From Verrucomicrobiaceae bacterium (lineage in GTDB: Bacteria > Verrucomicrobiota > Verrucomicrobiia > Verrucomicrobiales > Verrucomicrobiaceae), in contig JAEUHN010000026.1 in the NCBI GenBank assembly GCA_016795365.1, forward strand, positions 1 to 64,000: a stretch of 64,000 nucleotides of DNA, read 5' to 3'. The notes below the pieces were generated by a model. The model saw nothing but the letters and a program-made list of their open reading frames with translations, was not told the DNA's origin and did no database searches. This document shows, one piece after another, positions 9,303 through 17,333 of the stretch. The position numbers and the translations under genes were made by a program. Within the stretch, counting starts at the first letter, position 1. Each line of letters begins with the position of its first letter.

Positions 9303-9347
9303 AGCTGCATAGAAAACACCCGAGAATGTTATCTATTTATTAAAACT

Positions 9348-9367
9348 ATAATTTCACTTGAAATTAT
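9348..9367. promoter_or_regulatory. Perfect palindrome in the marR leader, candidate operator 2
   Basis: ATAATTTC-ACTT-GAAATTAT has 8-bp perfect arms and a 4-nt centre, 63 bp before the marR start. A further half-site, TAATTTCA, occurs just before the gene. It could be a second regulator site downstream of the transcription start. Confidence 0.55.
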
Positions 9368-9430
9368 CTGGCGTCTTGTTATCATCTCCATCAGTCTGAT
9401 TGTAATTTCAAAAAATTAACTCCCTCGACC

Positions 9431-9886
9431 ATGTCAGCTCTCAATGGAACCAAACTCCCGCCCCGCGACCACGCGAAATTGGCGGACTTCATCTTGTTCA
9501 GCCAGCGCGAGTTCCTGCTGAACCTTTCGAGAGACCTGAATAAGGACAATATCTCTTTTGCTCAGTTCTTCCTCCTTAGCTACCTCTCCACATCAAAGGA
9601 GCTAACAATGACGGATATCGCTCGCAAGATGGGGCATTCCACGGCTGCCGCGACCGGTCTCGTAGATCGGCTTGAAAAGCTCGGCTACATGGAGCGCACT
9701 CATGCCATTGACGACCGCCGCAAGGTGTTGGTCAGGATTACTTCGAAGGGCGTCGATCTTGTCAGTCGCTTACGTGACGAACTGCAGGCTCGCATTGCTG
9801 AAGCCATGGAGGAGACGCAGACCGCCGACGCTGGCAGCTTCATCTCAGCTTATCGTAAGCTGGATGACTCTGCGATGCCGCGCTAG
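9431..9886 (+). CDS. MarR-family winged-helix transcriptional regulator
   Basis: The product has 151 residues. Helix 1 (ADFILFSQREFLLNLSRDL) and the C-terminal helix form the dimer domain. The HTH is MTDIARKMGHSTAAATGLVDRLEKLGY, and the wing is HAIDDRRKVLVRIT with the typical Asp-Arg-Arg. MarR proteins are usually autorepressors released by small ligands. The gene is bracketed by a hairpin at 9203 and a strong terminator at 9909, so it is probably monocistronic. Two perfect palindromes precede it. No efflux pump or degradative gene adjoins it, so its targets may be its own gene and sites elsewhere. Confidence 0.92.
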   Translation: MSALNGTKLPPRDHAKLADFILFSQREFLLNLSRDLNKDNISFAQFFLLSYLSTSKELTMTDIARKMGHSTAAATGLVDRLEKLGYMERTHAIDDRRKVLVRITSKGVDLVSRLRDELQARIAEAMEETQTADAGSFISAYRKLDDSAMPR

Positions 9887-9908
9887 TCATCCGAGATCAT
9901 TTAATTTT

Positions 9909-9954
9909 GAAAGTCCGGTCTGCTCGCCATGAGTTGACCGGACTTTCTGTTTTT
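9909..9954 (+). terminator. Strong rho-independent terminator after marR
   Basis: GAAAGTCCGGTC (9909-9920) pairs perfectly with GACCGGACTTTC (9936-9947) across a 15-nt loop. TGTTTTT follows. It closes the marR unit before pgeF. Confidence 0.92.
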
Positions 9955-9965
9955 GCCCACTCGTT

Positions 9966-10622
9966 ATGAATACGGTCTCGTCGATGACTTTCCCAGCCCT
10001 AGCCGATGTGTCGCATCGGTTTGTGCTGAGGCAGGCGGGCTTGGCCCTCGACGTTGACAGGCAAGAGGCGCTCGAGTGTCTGGTGCCCTGGCACATGGCA
10101 GCTGTGAGGGAGATGGGGTATGACGAGGCAAGTTTGCGAACGGCCGAGCAAATCCACGGTTCTCTGGTCGTTCGAGTTGATCGGAACAGCGACCAGATCG
10201 CCTTGGCGGCCGATGGTTTGGTGACCAACGATCCGGACGTGTTGCTGGGAATCTACGTGGCCGATTGTGGAGCCATCTTCCTCCACGACGCACGCCAGCG
10301 TTGCGTGGGGCTTGTGCACTCGGGAAAGAAGGGCTCAGAGCTGGGGATTGTCCGAGAGGCGATCGTGGCCATGAAGCGTGAGTTTGGCTCAGACGCCGCA
10401 GACATGGTCGTCCAGTTGAGTCCGTGCATTCGCCCGCCGCACTATGAAGTGGATTTTGCCTCGGCGATACGTGAGCAATGTCTGCAAGAAGGTGTCAGGC
10501 CCGAGAACTACCATGACTGTGGGCTGTGCACGGCACAGGACACGGCGCGTTTTTACTCCTATCGGGTCGAGAAAGGCAGGACGGGGCGAATGCTGGCCCT
10601 CCTGGGGCTTCGTGGAAGTTGA
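9966..10622 (+). CDS. pgeF: Peptidoglycan editing factor PgeF / multicopper-polyphenol-oxidase-fold protein (YfiH)
   Basis: The product has 218 residues, slightly shorter than the usual 240-260. The three residues of the metal/catalytic site of YfiH proteins are identifiable: His in EQIHGSLVV (about residue 64), Cys in YVADCGAIF, and His in GLVHSGKKGS, where most relatives have HAGWRG. The C-terminal family block GLCTAQDTARFYSYR followed by GRTGRMLALLGL is also present. PgeF removes wrongly inserted residues from peptidoglycan stem peptides. ispE follows after 33 bp on the same strand, so the two are likely co-transcribed. Confidence 0.85.
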   Translation: MNTVSSMTFPALADVSHRFVLRQAGLALDVDRQEALECLVPWHMAAVREMGYDEASLRTAEQIHGSLVVRVDRNSDQIALAADGLVTNDPDVLLGIYVADCGAIFLHDARQRCVGLVHSGKKGSELGIVREAIVAMKREFGSDAADMVVQLSPCIRPPHYEVDFASAIREQCLQEGVRPENYHDCGLCTAQDTARFYSYRVEKGRTGRMLALLGLRGS

Positions 10623-10655
10623 TGCTTCCCGTGGAAGCGCTAATCCTGCCCGCTC

Positions 10656-11513
10656 ATGAGCCTGCTCCCTTTTTCTGTCGTCCTCAGCGCCCCCGCCAAA
10701 ATCAATTTGTGGCTCAAGGTCCTCGGGAAGCGCGATGATGGGTTCCATGCTGTTGACACGCGGATGTGCCCCATCTCCATCGCGGATGAGGTCTCGATCC
10801 AGGCTCTTCCTGAAGGGGCTGAGACAAAGCTCACCTGCTCGGATGCTTCGTTGCCGGTGGATGAATCGAATCTGGCACTCAAAGCGCTCCGAGCCTTCGA
10901 GCAGCGAACCGGCATTCATCGGTCCTGGCAGTTGCATTTGGAGAAGCGAGTTCCCTCGGGGGCCGGCCTCGGAGGGGGCAGCAGTGACGCCGCCGCAGTG
11001 CTCCGAGGGGTGAATCAACTCACCGGCGAGCCTCTCAGCATCGAGGATCTCTGCTCCATCGCCGGCACCATTGGTTCGGATATTCCGTTCTTCGTTCATG
11101 GCTGTGTCTGTGATGCCTCGGGCAGGGGAGAGGTGGTGAAGCCGGTGGATCTCCCTCATCAACTGACCCTCGTGCTGATCAAACCTCCGTTTGGCATTCC
11201 AACCCCTTGGGCCTACAAGCAATGGCAGGCCTCCGTGGAGATTCCGGGAGTGCGCTACGCACCGCAGGTCTGTGCCTGGGGAGAGATGGTGAATGACCTT
11301 GAGAGGCCAGTCTTCGCCAAGCACATGCTCCTCCCCGCATTGAAGACGTGGCTCCTGCAGCAGGAGGAAACCGTGGCGGCTCTCATGTCGGGATCAGGCT
11401 CCACGATGTTTGCCATTGTGAAGGACCAGCCATCAGGGGACGCCTTAGCGTCTCGAGTGCGAGATTGGGTAGGGGCAACTGCGTGGATTCAGGTAGCGCA
11501 CACCCTGCCATGA
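10656..11513 (+). CDS. ispE: 4-diphosphocytidyl-2-C-methyl-D-erythritol kinase
   Basis: The product has 285 residues, normal for IspE. GHMP-kinase motifs are in order: SAPAKINLWLKVLGKRDDGFH at the N-terminus, the ATP loop PSGAGLGGGSSDAAA near residue 105, and LMSGSGSTMFAIV near the C-terminus. It phosphorylates CDP-methylerythritol in the cytoplasmic non-mevalonate isoprenoid pathway, which supplies the polyprenyl carriers needed by envelope glycosyltransferases. It is convergent with the outer-membrane barrel gene, with only 7 bp between them and no visible terminator. Confidence 0.95.
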   Translation: MSLLPFSVVLSAPAKINLWLKVLGKRDDGFHAVDTRMCPISIADEVSIQALPEGAETKLTCSDASLPVDESNLALKALRAFEQRTGIHRSWQLHLEKRVPSGAGLGGGSSDAAAVLRGVNQLTGEPLSIEDLCSIAGTIGSDIPFFVHGCVCDASGRGEVVKPVDLPHQLTLVLIKPPFGIPTPWAYKQWQASVEIPGVRYAPQVCAWGEMVNDLERPVFAKHMLLPALKTWLLQQEETVAALMSGSGSTMFAIVKDQPSGDALASRVRDWVGATAWIQVAHTLP

Positions 11514-11520
11514 GACTTTG

Positions 11521-12606
11521 CTAAAAGGTCTTTCCAATCATCAGGCCGGCCGTGAAGGAGTCGAGATCGACCTCGACTGTCGAGGGTCCCACTGACGCCT
11601 CGATACCCTGGCTCCAGTCGTAACGAACGAACGCCGATACATGCCAGTCGTGATCGAAAGAACGATGCGCCGCTAGCTGCACAAAACCTCCGAAAAGGGC
11701 CTCCGTCTCGGTCTCGCGGTCCAGCCATGATTGGATCTCCTCGCCGTTCCGAAGCAGGCGTTCCTGCTGCTCCGCCTCCCATCGGGCGACATTGATCGCC
11801 AGTCCGGCCGAAGCTTGCACGCCCCAGCGTCCACGATGCCACTCCACGGTGGGTCCGAGGCTGAAGGTCAGTAATTGAAGTTCAAACGCCTGCCTGATCA
11901 CATTGCGGTAACGATCATTCTCTTCAGACACGTTGTGGTAGGAACGCGAACTTGGCGACACGGGAAGCGTCGGACCGGGGCCCGCAAAGTCGCCATGGTA
12001 GGGACCCGCAGGAGGCAGCAGACCGCCCAGATCATAGCTGTCCGTCACGCTCTGGACTTGGCTCATGTGAGTGGCTGAAAAAGTGCTGCCACTGTGCTCA
12101 GCATCGAACTGCGTGAAGAAAAAGCTGCCAAGCACAGACCACGACCACTCCGCGTTCAGACGTGTGATCCACTCTGCCTGCAAGGTGGGGCCAAATCCGT
12201 CCAGATTGCCCTCGGTCCAGTCGCCTGAGGTGCTGGTGAACTCCGTTTGAACGATGGTTCCTCCGCCCCCTTGGAAAATAAGAGAATTGCCCTGCAACTG
12301 CGAGTCTGCCTCGTAGCCCCAGAACCAAGTGCTCCCAGTAATCGAGGTGTTTGGATCCGGGTTCACATAACCATTTTGATAGCTGCGTGAGGCGGCTCCA
12401 GAAGCAGGTCCGGCGGCACCGACCGTGTTGAAGTCGGCTCCAAGTCCAGGAAGCAGAAAATCAGCAGACCGAGTTCCAGAGTGCCAGTCGAGTCCACCGA
12501 TTTGGCGGGAGACAGCTCCCGCCGAGAAGCGCCAGAAGGAGGGCTCATCGGGTCGAGCGGACGTAGCTCCAAAAGACAAGATCAGTAGCAGGGTGGGGAG
12601 GCGCAT
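11521..12606 (-). CDS. Putative outer-membrane beta-barrel protein
   Basis: ATG 12606 begins a signal peptide (MRLPTLLLILSFGATSARP); ATG 12609, one codon upstream, is equally possible. The 361-residue product has alternating amphipathic strands rich in Trp/Tyr/Gly/Ser (WEWSVLGSFFFTQF-like stretches and AFVRYDWSQGIEASVG). It ends GLMIGKTF with a terminal Phe, the BAM-recognition signature of outer-membrane barrels. The function (porin, autotransporter-like or structural) cannot be told. The TATACT promoter-like box upstream would give only a 10-15 nt leader. Confidence 0.7.
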   Translation of the reverse strand: MRLPTLLLILSFGATSARPDEPSFWRFSAGAVSRQIGGLDWHSGTRSADFLLPGLGADFNTVGAAGPASGAASRSYQNGYVNPDPNTSITGSTWFWGYEADSQLQGNSLIFQGGGGTIVQTEFTSTSGDWTEGNLDGFGPTLQAEWITRLNAEWSWSVLGSFFFTQFDAEHSGSTFSATHMSQVQSVTDSYDLGGLLPPAGPYHGDFAGPGPTLPVSPSSRSYHNVSEENDRYRNVIRQAFELQLLTFSLGPTVEWHRGRWGVQASAGLAINVARWEAEQQERLLRNGEEIQSWLDRETETEALFGGFVQLAAHRSFDHDWHVSAFVRYDWSQGIEASVGPSTVEVDLDSFTAGLMIGKTF

Positions 12607-12625
12607 CATGGGAGTATGACTGAAG

Positions 12626-12637
12626 AGTATAGTCACA
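12626..12637 (-). promoter_or_regulatory. Putative extended -10 promoter of the barrel gene
   Basis: On the minus strand TGTGACTATACT ends at 12626. The same 11-mer TGTGACTATAC occurs upstream of the nucleotidyltransferase-like gene near 25305. No good -35 box is present, which fits an extended -10 type promoter. Confidence 0.4.
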
Positions 12638-13029
12638 GGCTAGAACTTCTTGATTCTGTGCGCCCGATTCGCTGGCTTCGAAGGTGGCTCTGGCTGGGCC
12701 GGTTGATCCAGATCATGCGACGAGCTCTCGCCGCGCGGTGGACAGAGGAAGGTCCATTGCTAGTTAGGGACTTTGAATTTGTTTTTCTCACGAATGCATC
12801 ATCCTAGGAGCGTTCCAGGGTTTCCTCAGCACGTGTAAAAGGAACTGGCGGCAGGGACGAGATGGATAGTAATGCTAAGAGGACATGTTTAGTTTTCATC
12901 GCTGGGAGGACTCGATTTCTCTCTATGAGACTCCCAGTTTGCAGTTCAGAAAACAAGCCCTCTGATGGATCAGAGTATTACAAGGGTGTTATCACGTTAG
13001 GTGCCTCATGAGCGCACAAAGCTGCGATC
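12638..13029. other. Intergenic stretch without a supported gene
   Basis: About 390 bp lie between the barrel gene's promoter-like box and the nuoG terminator. A 63-codon open frame (12616-12807, plus strand) has no signal, motif or convincing start, so I do not call it. The composition is more AT-rich than its surroundings around 12760-13020. I see no RNA gene or repeat here. Confidence 0.5.
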
Positions 13030-13076
13030 AAAAAGACACCGAAAACAAGCGCTAGGGCAAGTCCCCCGTGTCTTTG
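13030..13076 (-). terminator. Terminator of the nuoG gene
   Basis: AAAGACAC (13075-13068 on the minus strand) pairs with GTGTCTTT (13039-13032) around a 28-nt loop. It is followed on the minus strand by a five-T run. It starts immediately after the nuoG stop codon. The long loop lowers certainty. Confidence 0.6.
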
Positions 13077-14804
13077 TCACCCTACGATGACGCCCTTGGC
13101 CTTGCGCTCTTTCTCGCGCTCAAGGAGCGGCACCGTTTCGGTGGTCTCGAGCACTTGCACGCCGAGGTCGCCGATGCGGCTGAGCGTGAGGCCTTCGAAG
13201 CACTTCACTTCGGCAGCGAGGCGCTTGAAGACGTCGTCCACGCTGTGCAGGCCATTGCTGCCGGAGATCTCGAGCACGAGGTCGCGCAGGACTTCCCAGG
13301 TATCGCGTGCCTGACCAGGTGAACTGATGGCCTTGTTGAGGCGCTGAAGACGACCGGTGACGTTGATCATGGAGCCGCGCTTCTCGGCGTAGCTGTTGAC
13401 CGGGAGCACGACGTGCGAGGCTTCGGCGGTCGGGTTGGCAAGGATGTGCGCGCTGACCAAGACGGTGAGCTTGCCGAGTGATTCGGTATCGAAGCCGCAC
13501 TTCACCAAGTTCTCACCGAGAGCAATCACGCCTTTCACGAGGCCGCTGCGCACAGCGCGCTGAATGGTGTCGAGTTGTGCACCGGGCTCAATGCCGAGGA
13601 TCTGCTTCACGCCGTTGGTGTTCGGATTGAGTTCGTCGCTGCGGAGGTAGTTGTCGCCGCCGCCGTTGCGGGGGATCACGTCGAGGAACTTCGCCTTGGT
13701 CGCGGCGGCGAGCTGCTTGACCATGTAGAGTTCTTCATTGGTCATGCGCGCGCTGGCGATGATGGCGATCTCTTCACCATTGAGTCCTCGCAAGGCGTCG
13801 GCAGCGGTGCGGATGGCTTTCTTCCACGAGGCGATGGCGTGCTTTCCACCGGTCTTCACCATTGGATCGGTGAGGCGGAATTCGCTGTTCACGAAGTGGA
13901 AGTCGAGACGGCCCTGGTCGCACATCCACGTGGAGTTCACGTCGTTGTTCTCGCGCGGCGTCTGGCGATACAAGGTGTCGCTGCGGGCGCTGATCTCAGT
14001 GTTGCAACCACGACCGCACTTCGTGCAGATCGAGTTGGTTTCCTTCATGAACCAGACGCGTTGCTGGAATCGGAAGTCGTTGCTCGTTAGCGCGCCTACG
14101 GGGCAGATGTCCACCGTGTTGAGCGAGTAGTTGTTCTCCAGGCGCTTGTCTGGATGGATCGTGACGGTGGTGTGCGTGCCGCGTTCGGTGAAGCCCAGCA
14201 CCGGATCATCGGCGATCTCATCGCAGAAGCGGATGCAGCGCGAGCACATGATGCAGCGCTCGTCATCAAGGCGAATGCGCGGGCCGATATCGACGTTCTT
14301 GGGCTTCTTCGTTTTGTCCTCGCGGAAACGGCTTTCACCCTGGCCGTGCTCGACGCTGAACTCCTGCAGGCGGCACTCACCGGCTTGGTCGCAGATCGGG
14401 CAGTCGAGAGGATGGTTGGCGAGCAGGAACTCCATCACACCGCGACGGCACTCCTCGGTGAGTTTGCCTTCGGTGCGAATGCCCATGCCTTCGCTGACGG
14501 TGTTGGCACAGGCGATCACGGGGCGCGGCATCCAGCCAATCTTGGCGAAGCCGTGCTCGTCTTTCTCCGGCTCGGTGCCGGGAGCGGGACGTGGCGGCAT
14601 GCCCATCTCGACGAGGCACATGCGGCAGTTGCCAGGGGAGCTGAGCTTCGGGTGGTAGCAGTAGTGGGGCACCTCGGCCTTCACCTGCTTGCACGCCTCA
14701 ATCATGCGCGTGCCTTTGGGGAACTGGTGCCAGGTGCCGTTGATTTGCACATTGACCATGTCCACGGGGGGCTTGGCGGCGGGGGCGCTGGAGGCTTCTG
14801 ACAT
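13077..14804 (-). CDS. nuoG: NADH-quinone oxidoreductase subunit G-like iron-sulfur protein
   Basis: The product has 575 residues. Cluster motifs are in order: 2Fe-2S plant-ferredoxin domain (CYHPKLSSPGNCRMC plus a later Cys in CANTVSEG); the His-Cys3 4Fe-4S site (HPLDCPICDQAGECRLQ); a second 4Fe-4S pair (CIMCSRCIRFC and CPVGAL); and the molybdopterin-type CTKCGRGCNTE. A shortened molybdopterin-like domain follows to the C-terminus. It is NuoG of complex I, carrying electrons from NADH dehydrogenase to quinone. It is much shorter than the 900-residue enterobacterial form, as in other phyla. No other nuo gene is adjacent. Confidence 0.88.
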   Translation of the reverse strand: MSEASSAPAAKPPVDMVNVQINGTWHQFPKGTRMIEACKQVKAEVPHYCYHPKLSSPGNCRMCLVEMGMPPRPAPGTEPEKDEHGFAKIGWMPRPVIACANTVSEGMGIRTEGKLTEECRRGVMEFLLANHPLDCPICDQAGECRLQEFSVEHGQGESRFREDKTKKPKNVDIGPRIRLDDERCIMCSRCIRFCDEIADDPVLGFTERGTHTTVTIHPDKRLENNYSLNTVDICPVGALTSNDFRFQQRVWFMKETNSICTKCGRGCNTEISARSDTLYRQTPRENNDVNSTWMCDQGRLDFHFVNSEFRLTDPMVKTGGKHAIASWKKAIRTAADALRGLNGEEIAIIASARMTNEELYMVKQLAAATKAKFLDVIPRNGGGDNYLRSDELNPNTNGVKQILGIEPGAQLDTIQRAVRSGLVKGVIALGENLVKCGFDTESLGKLTVLVSAHILANPTAEASHVVLPVNSYAEKRGSMINVTGRLQRLNKAISSPGQARDTWEVLRDLVLEISGSNGLHSVDDVFKRLAAEVKCFEGLTLSRIGDLGVQVLETTETVPLLEREKERKAKGVIVG

Positions 14805-14930
14805 AGGCTCAGGAAAGGAAAGTGCGGCGAGTATCGGAGCGCGAAGGGATGCGGCAAGACGATTTTGTGAAATTTTTCACAAGCGTTTCAGAAGCCCGCA
14901 AAATCCTCCCCGTTCCGCCATCCGCAAGGC

Positions 14931-14958
14931 TTGACACGAAAATGCCGATAGATAGCAT
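14931..14958 (+). promoter_or_regulatory. Putative promoter for the RRM protein gene
   Basis: TTGACA (14931-14936) and TAGCAT (14953-14958) are 16 bp apart in the 263-bp divergent gap. The -35 is a consensus match, the -10 is weak. A leader of about 100 nt would follow, consistent with a cold-inducible RNA-binding protein, but this is inference. Confidence 0.4.
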
Positions 14959-15067
14959 TTTGCCCGATGCGCTTTCCAGCGCTGACAGGAAAACTGGTTT
15001 CACGCCATGGAACCGTGATTCTGACCATGCTCCATGGCGACAACTCCCTCAGTGTTAAACTAGTTCA

Positions 15068-15553
15068 ATGAACCTCTACGTCAGTAACCTCAGCTACACG
15101 CTCACCGATGATGAGTTGCGTGCGGCATTCGAAGCCTTTGGTGATGTGTCCAACGCACGCGTCATCTTGGATCGCGAAACAGGTCGCTCCCGTGGTTTCG
15201 GCTTTGTCGAAATGCCGGACAACAATCAGGCCACCGCAGCAATCAATGCTCTCAATGGACAGGAGATTGGTGGTCGCCCGGCAAAGGTCGTGGAAGCACG
15301 TCCCAAAGAAGATCGGCCAGGGGGCGGTGGCCAGCGCAACTTCGGAGGAGGTGCTCCGGGTGGACCCCGCAACTTCGGTGGCGGCGGCGGTGCAGGCCGT
15401 GGCCGCGATTTCGGTGGTGGTGGTGGCGGTCGTGACTGGGGTGATGATCGTGGCGGCGGCGGACGTGGGGGACGTGACAATCGCGAGCGAGGTGATCGCG
15501 GCTGGGATCGCGGCAAACGCAGCGGTGGCTACGATGACGATGGGGGCTGGTGA
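15068..15553 (+). CDS. Glycine-rich RRM RNA-binding protein
   Basis: The product has 161 residues. Residues 1-80 form one RNA-recognition motif with RNP2 (LYVSNL) and RNP1 (RGFGFVEM). From about residue 85 the tail is a low-complexity Gly/Arg/Asp region with repeated GGG, FGG and RGG units. This is the layout of bacterial Rbp proteins that bind single-stranded RNA, are often cold-induced, and act as RNA chaperones. It is monocistronic, with its own terminator 25 bp downstream. The nucleotide repeats of the tail come from Gly codons and are not a CRISPR or satellite. Confidence 0.92.
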   Translation: MNLYVSNLSYTLTDDELRAAFEAFGDVSNARVILDRETGRSRGFGFVEMPDNNQATAAINALNGQEIGGRPAKVVEARPKEDRPGGGGQRNFGGGAPGGPRNFGGGGGAGRGRDFGGGGGGRDWGDDRGGGGRGGRDNRERGDRGWDRGKRSGGYDDDGGW

Positions 15554-15577
15554 GCCCTTGAGTCGGCTAGATTTGGA

Positions 15578-15612
15578 AAGCGCGGATGCCTGATCGGGCT
15601 CCGCGCTTTTTT
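15578..15612 (+). terminator. Rho-independent terminator after the RRM gene
   Basis: AAAGCGCGGA pairs with TCCGCGCTTT around a 12-nt loop and is followed by a T run. It lies 25 bp beyond the stop. Confidence 0.9.
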
Positions 15613-15683
15613 CATGTCTGATCGAATCATTGTTTGATCCAGCATTGACCCATCGTAAACGGCCCGCTCCAATCCCACTCGCT

Positions 15684-16670
15684 ATGACCCATCTGAAGCA
15701 TTCGCTCCTTCTCGCATTGGCTCTCGTCGGCACTGCTGCCGCAGAGGTCTCGTATGAATTCGTTCCCGATTTCATCAAGCCACCACCCGGACAAGAGAAT
15801 CTCGGCAACAGTCACGGTGAGATCTCGTGTGACAGCGCTGGCAATTTTTATGTCAGCGTCACCGACAACAAAGCGGGCGGCCTGCTCGTGTATGGTCCTG
15901 ATGGAGCCTTCAAGAAGGTGCTGCCCGTGCCTGCATCGCTGCATGGCTTCGTCGTTCGCAAAGATGACGGGAAGGAATTCATCTTCGCTGCCGTGCTCAA
16001 TGAGAACCGCTTCATCAAATGCGACCTCGATGGCAACGTGGTGCTCGAGATTCCCAAGACTGCATTCCCTGCGGACAAGGGCGCACTGAAGCTGACCAAC
16101 TGCGACGTGGCTGGCAACGGCGACATCTACATCGTTGATGGCTATGGCAAGAGCTGGATCTTCGTCTTCGACCGTGCAGGCAAGTTCAAGAAGGTCTTCG
16201 GTGGCCCCGAGCAGCCCTGGGGGTTCAAGAACACGCACAAGATCTTCATTGATACGCGATTCAGCCCGCAGCGCATCGTTGCGCTCGACCGTGGCAACAA
16301 TCGCATCCTGCATCTCGACCTCGATGGCAACATCCTCGGCACCATTGCCAGCAACCCGCCTCGCGATCCGAAGAAGCCCGCTCCCATCACCAGCGAAACG
16401 GTGCGTAATCCGAGCAGCGCCAGCTTCCATGGTGACCTCATGTGCGTCGCCGAAATCGGCGGACGCGTCAGCGTATGGGACAAGGAGAACAAGCTCGTCG
16501 CCGCACTCGGCGTGAACGAGAAGTTCACAAACACCCCTGGCATTGAGCCTGCAGCCTGGCAGCAGGGCACTGTGACCTCGCCTCACGGCATCACTTTCGA
16601 CAACGCCGGGAACATCCTGGAGTGCGAGTGGAACAAGTGGGGCCGTGTGCTGCGCTGGAACAAGAAGTAA
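15684..16670 (+). CDS. Secreted NHL-repeat six-bladed beta-propeller protein
   Basis: ATG 15684 starts a signal peptide (MTHLKHSLLLALALVGTAAA), giving 328 residues. The mature protein has NHL-type blades: SHGEISCDSAGNFYVSV, CDVAGNGDIYIVDGYGKSW, IVALDRGNNRILHLDLDGN and SPHGITFDNAGNILECEW. NHL proteins act as scaffolds or lyases; no catalytic centre is recognised. Its stop overlaps the next start (TAATG at 16668-16672), so the following membrane-anchored protein is probably its partner. A paralog-like NHL protein is encoded at 55242-56351. Confidence 0.8.
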   Translation: MTHLKHSLLLALALVGTAAAEVSYEFVPDFIKPPPGQENLGNSHGEISCDSAGNFYVSVTDNKAGGLLVYGPDGAFKKVLPVPASLHGFVVRKDDGKEFIFAAVLNENRFIKCDLDGNVVLEIPKTAFPADKGALKLTNCDVAGNGDIYIVDGYGKSWIFVFDRAGKFKKVFGGPEQPWGFKNTHKIFIDTRFSPQRIVALDRGNNRILHLDLDGNILGTIASNPPRDPKKPAPITSETVRNPSSASFHGDLMCVAEIGGRVSVWDKENKLVAALGVNEKFTNTPGIEPAAWQQGTVTSPHGITFDNAGNILECEWNKWGRVLRWNKK

Positions 16671-17317
16671 TGCGCGTCCGCAGCATCATCCGATTCATCG
16701 CAAGGGGAGCCATCGCGCTCCCCTTGTTTGCGTTTGGGCACAGCACCGAGTTTCTCGATGCCAAGTTTTACTTCGATGCTGCGGGCATCGCACATGTGGA
16801 GATCACCGCTGACTACGCTGGCAACCCGATGCTCAGCTCCAAGGAGGAAGCCGAATCCGCGCTTCGCTCGGCCCTCGCACTGATGTGCGGCGACCAAATG
16901 CGTGCCCTCACAGACTTCGCTCCGCTGATCGTTGCGCCCCGCGACAAGCCTGATCCCGACTCTCCGATGCCGAGCGGTCCCGAAGACCCCAACACGAAGC
17001 ATCAACTTCTCACCGCAGCCTGGCAGTGGCGACCTGATGTGACAACTCTGACGTTCATCGTGCCTCGCGAATCCAGTCAGACACTCGTCTTCTGGATGAA
17101 GGAGCCCGGTGTCAAAGAGCCGCGATGGAAGATGCTCTTGCCCGGTGAATCCACGCCTCCCATCAAGGTCCCTGGGGGCGCAAAACAGGCGGCCGCCGTG
17201 CCTCCAGCGCCGAGTTCTGCGGTTCGCTGGCCTTGGCTCGGATTGCTGCTGGTTCTTCCTGCTGGCCTTTGGATGTGGAGAAGATCATCAAATCATTCGC
17301 GTGGGACGACGGAGTGA
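16670..17317 (+). CDS. Exported membrane-anchored hypothetical protein
   Basis: ATG 16670 overlaps the preceding stop, giving 215 residues. It has an N-terminal signal (IIRFIARGAIALPLFAFG), a soluble outer domain of about 140 residues, an Ala/Pro linker, and one C-terminal transmembrane helix (WPWLGLLLVLPAGLWMW) ending in a basic tail. The orientation is therefore periplasmic domain out, tail in. I do not recognise the family. Coupling to the NHL propeller gene suggests they act together at the cell surface. The UDP-sugar epimerase gene starts 16 bp later and may be in the same operon. Confidence 0.65.
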   Translation: MRVRSIIRFIARGAIALPLFAFGHSTEFLDAKFYFDAAGIAHVEITADYAGNPMLSSKEEAESALRSALALMCGDQMRALTDFAPLIVAPRDKPDPDSPMPSGPEDPNTKHQLLTAAWQWRPDVTTLTFIVPRESSQTLVFWMKEPGVKEPRWKMLLPGESTPPIKVPGGAKQAAAVPPAPSSAVRWPWLGLLLVLPAGLWMWRRSSNHSRGTTE

Positions 17318-17333
17318 GGGAGATTTCCCGCCC

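Noticed and set aside
12616-12807. A 63-codon plus-strand open frame in the gap upstream of the barrel gene
   Set aside because: No ribosome site, motif or family resemblance, and it overlaps the promoter-like region of the divergent gene.
15330-15540. Possible short tandem repeats or CRISPR-like array
   Set aside because: The repetition comes from Gly/Arg codons of the RRM protein tail; there are no equal-length spacers.
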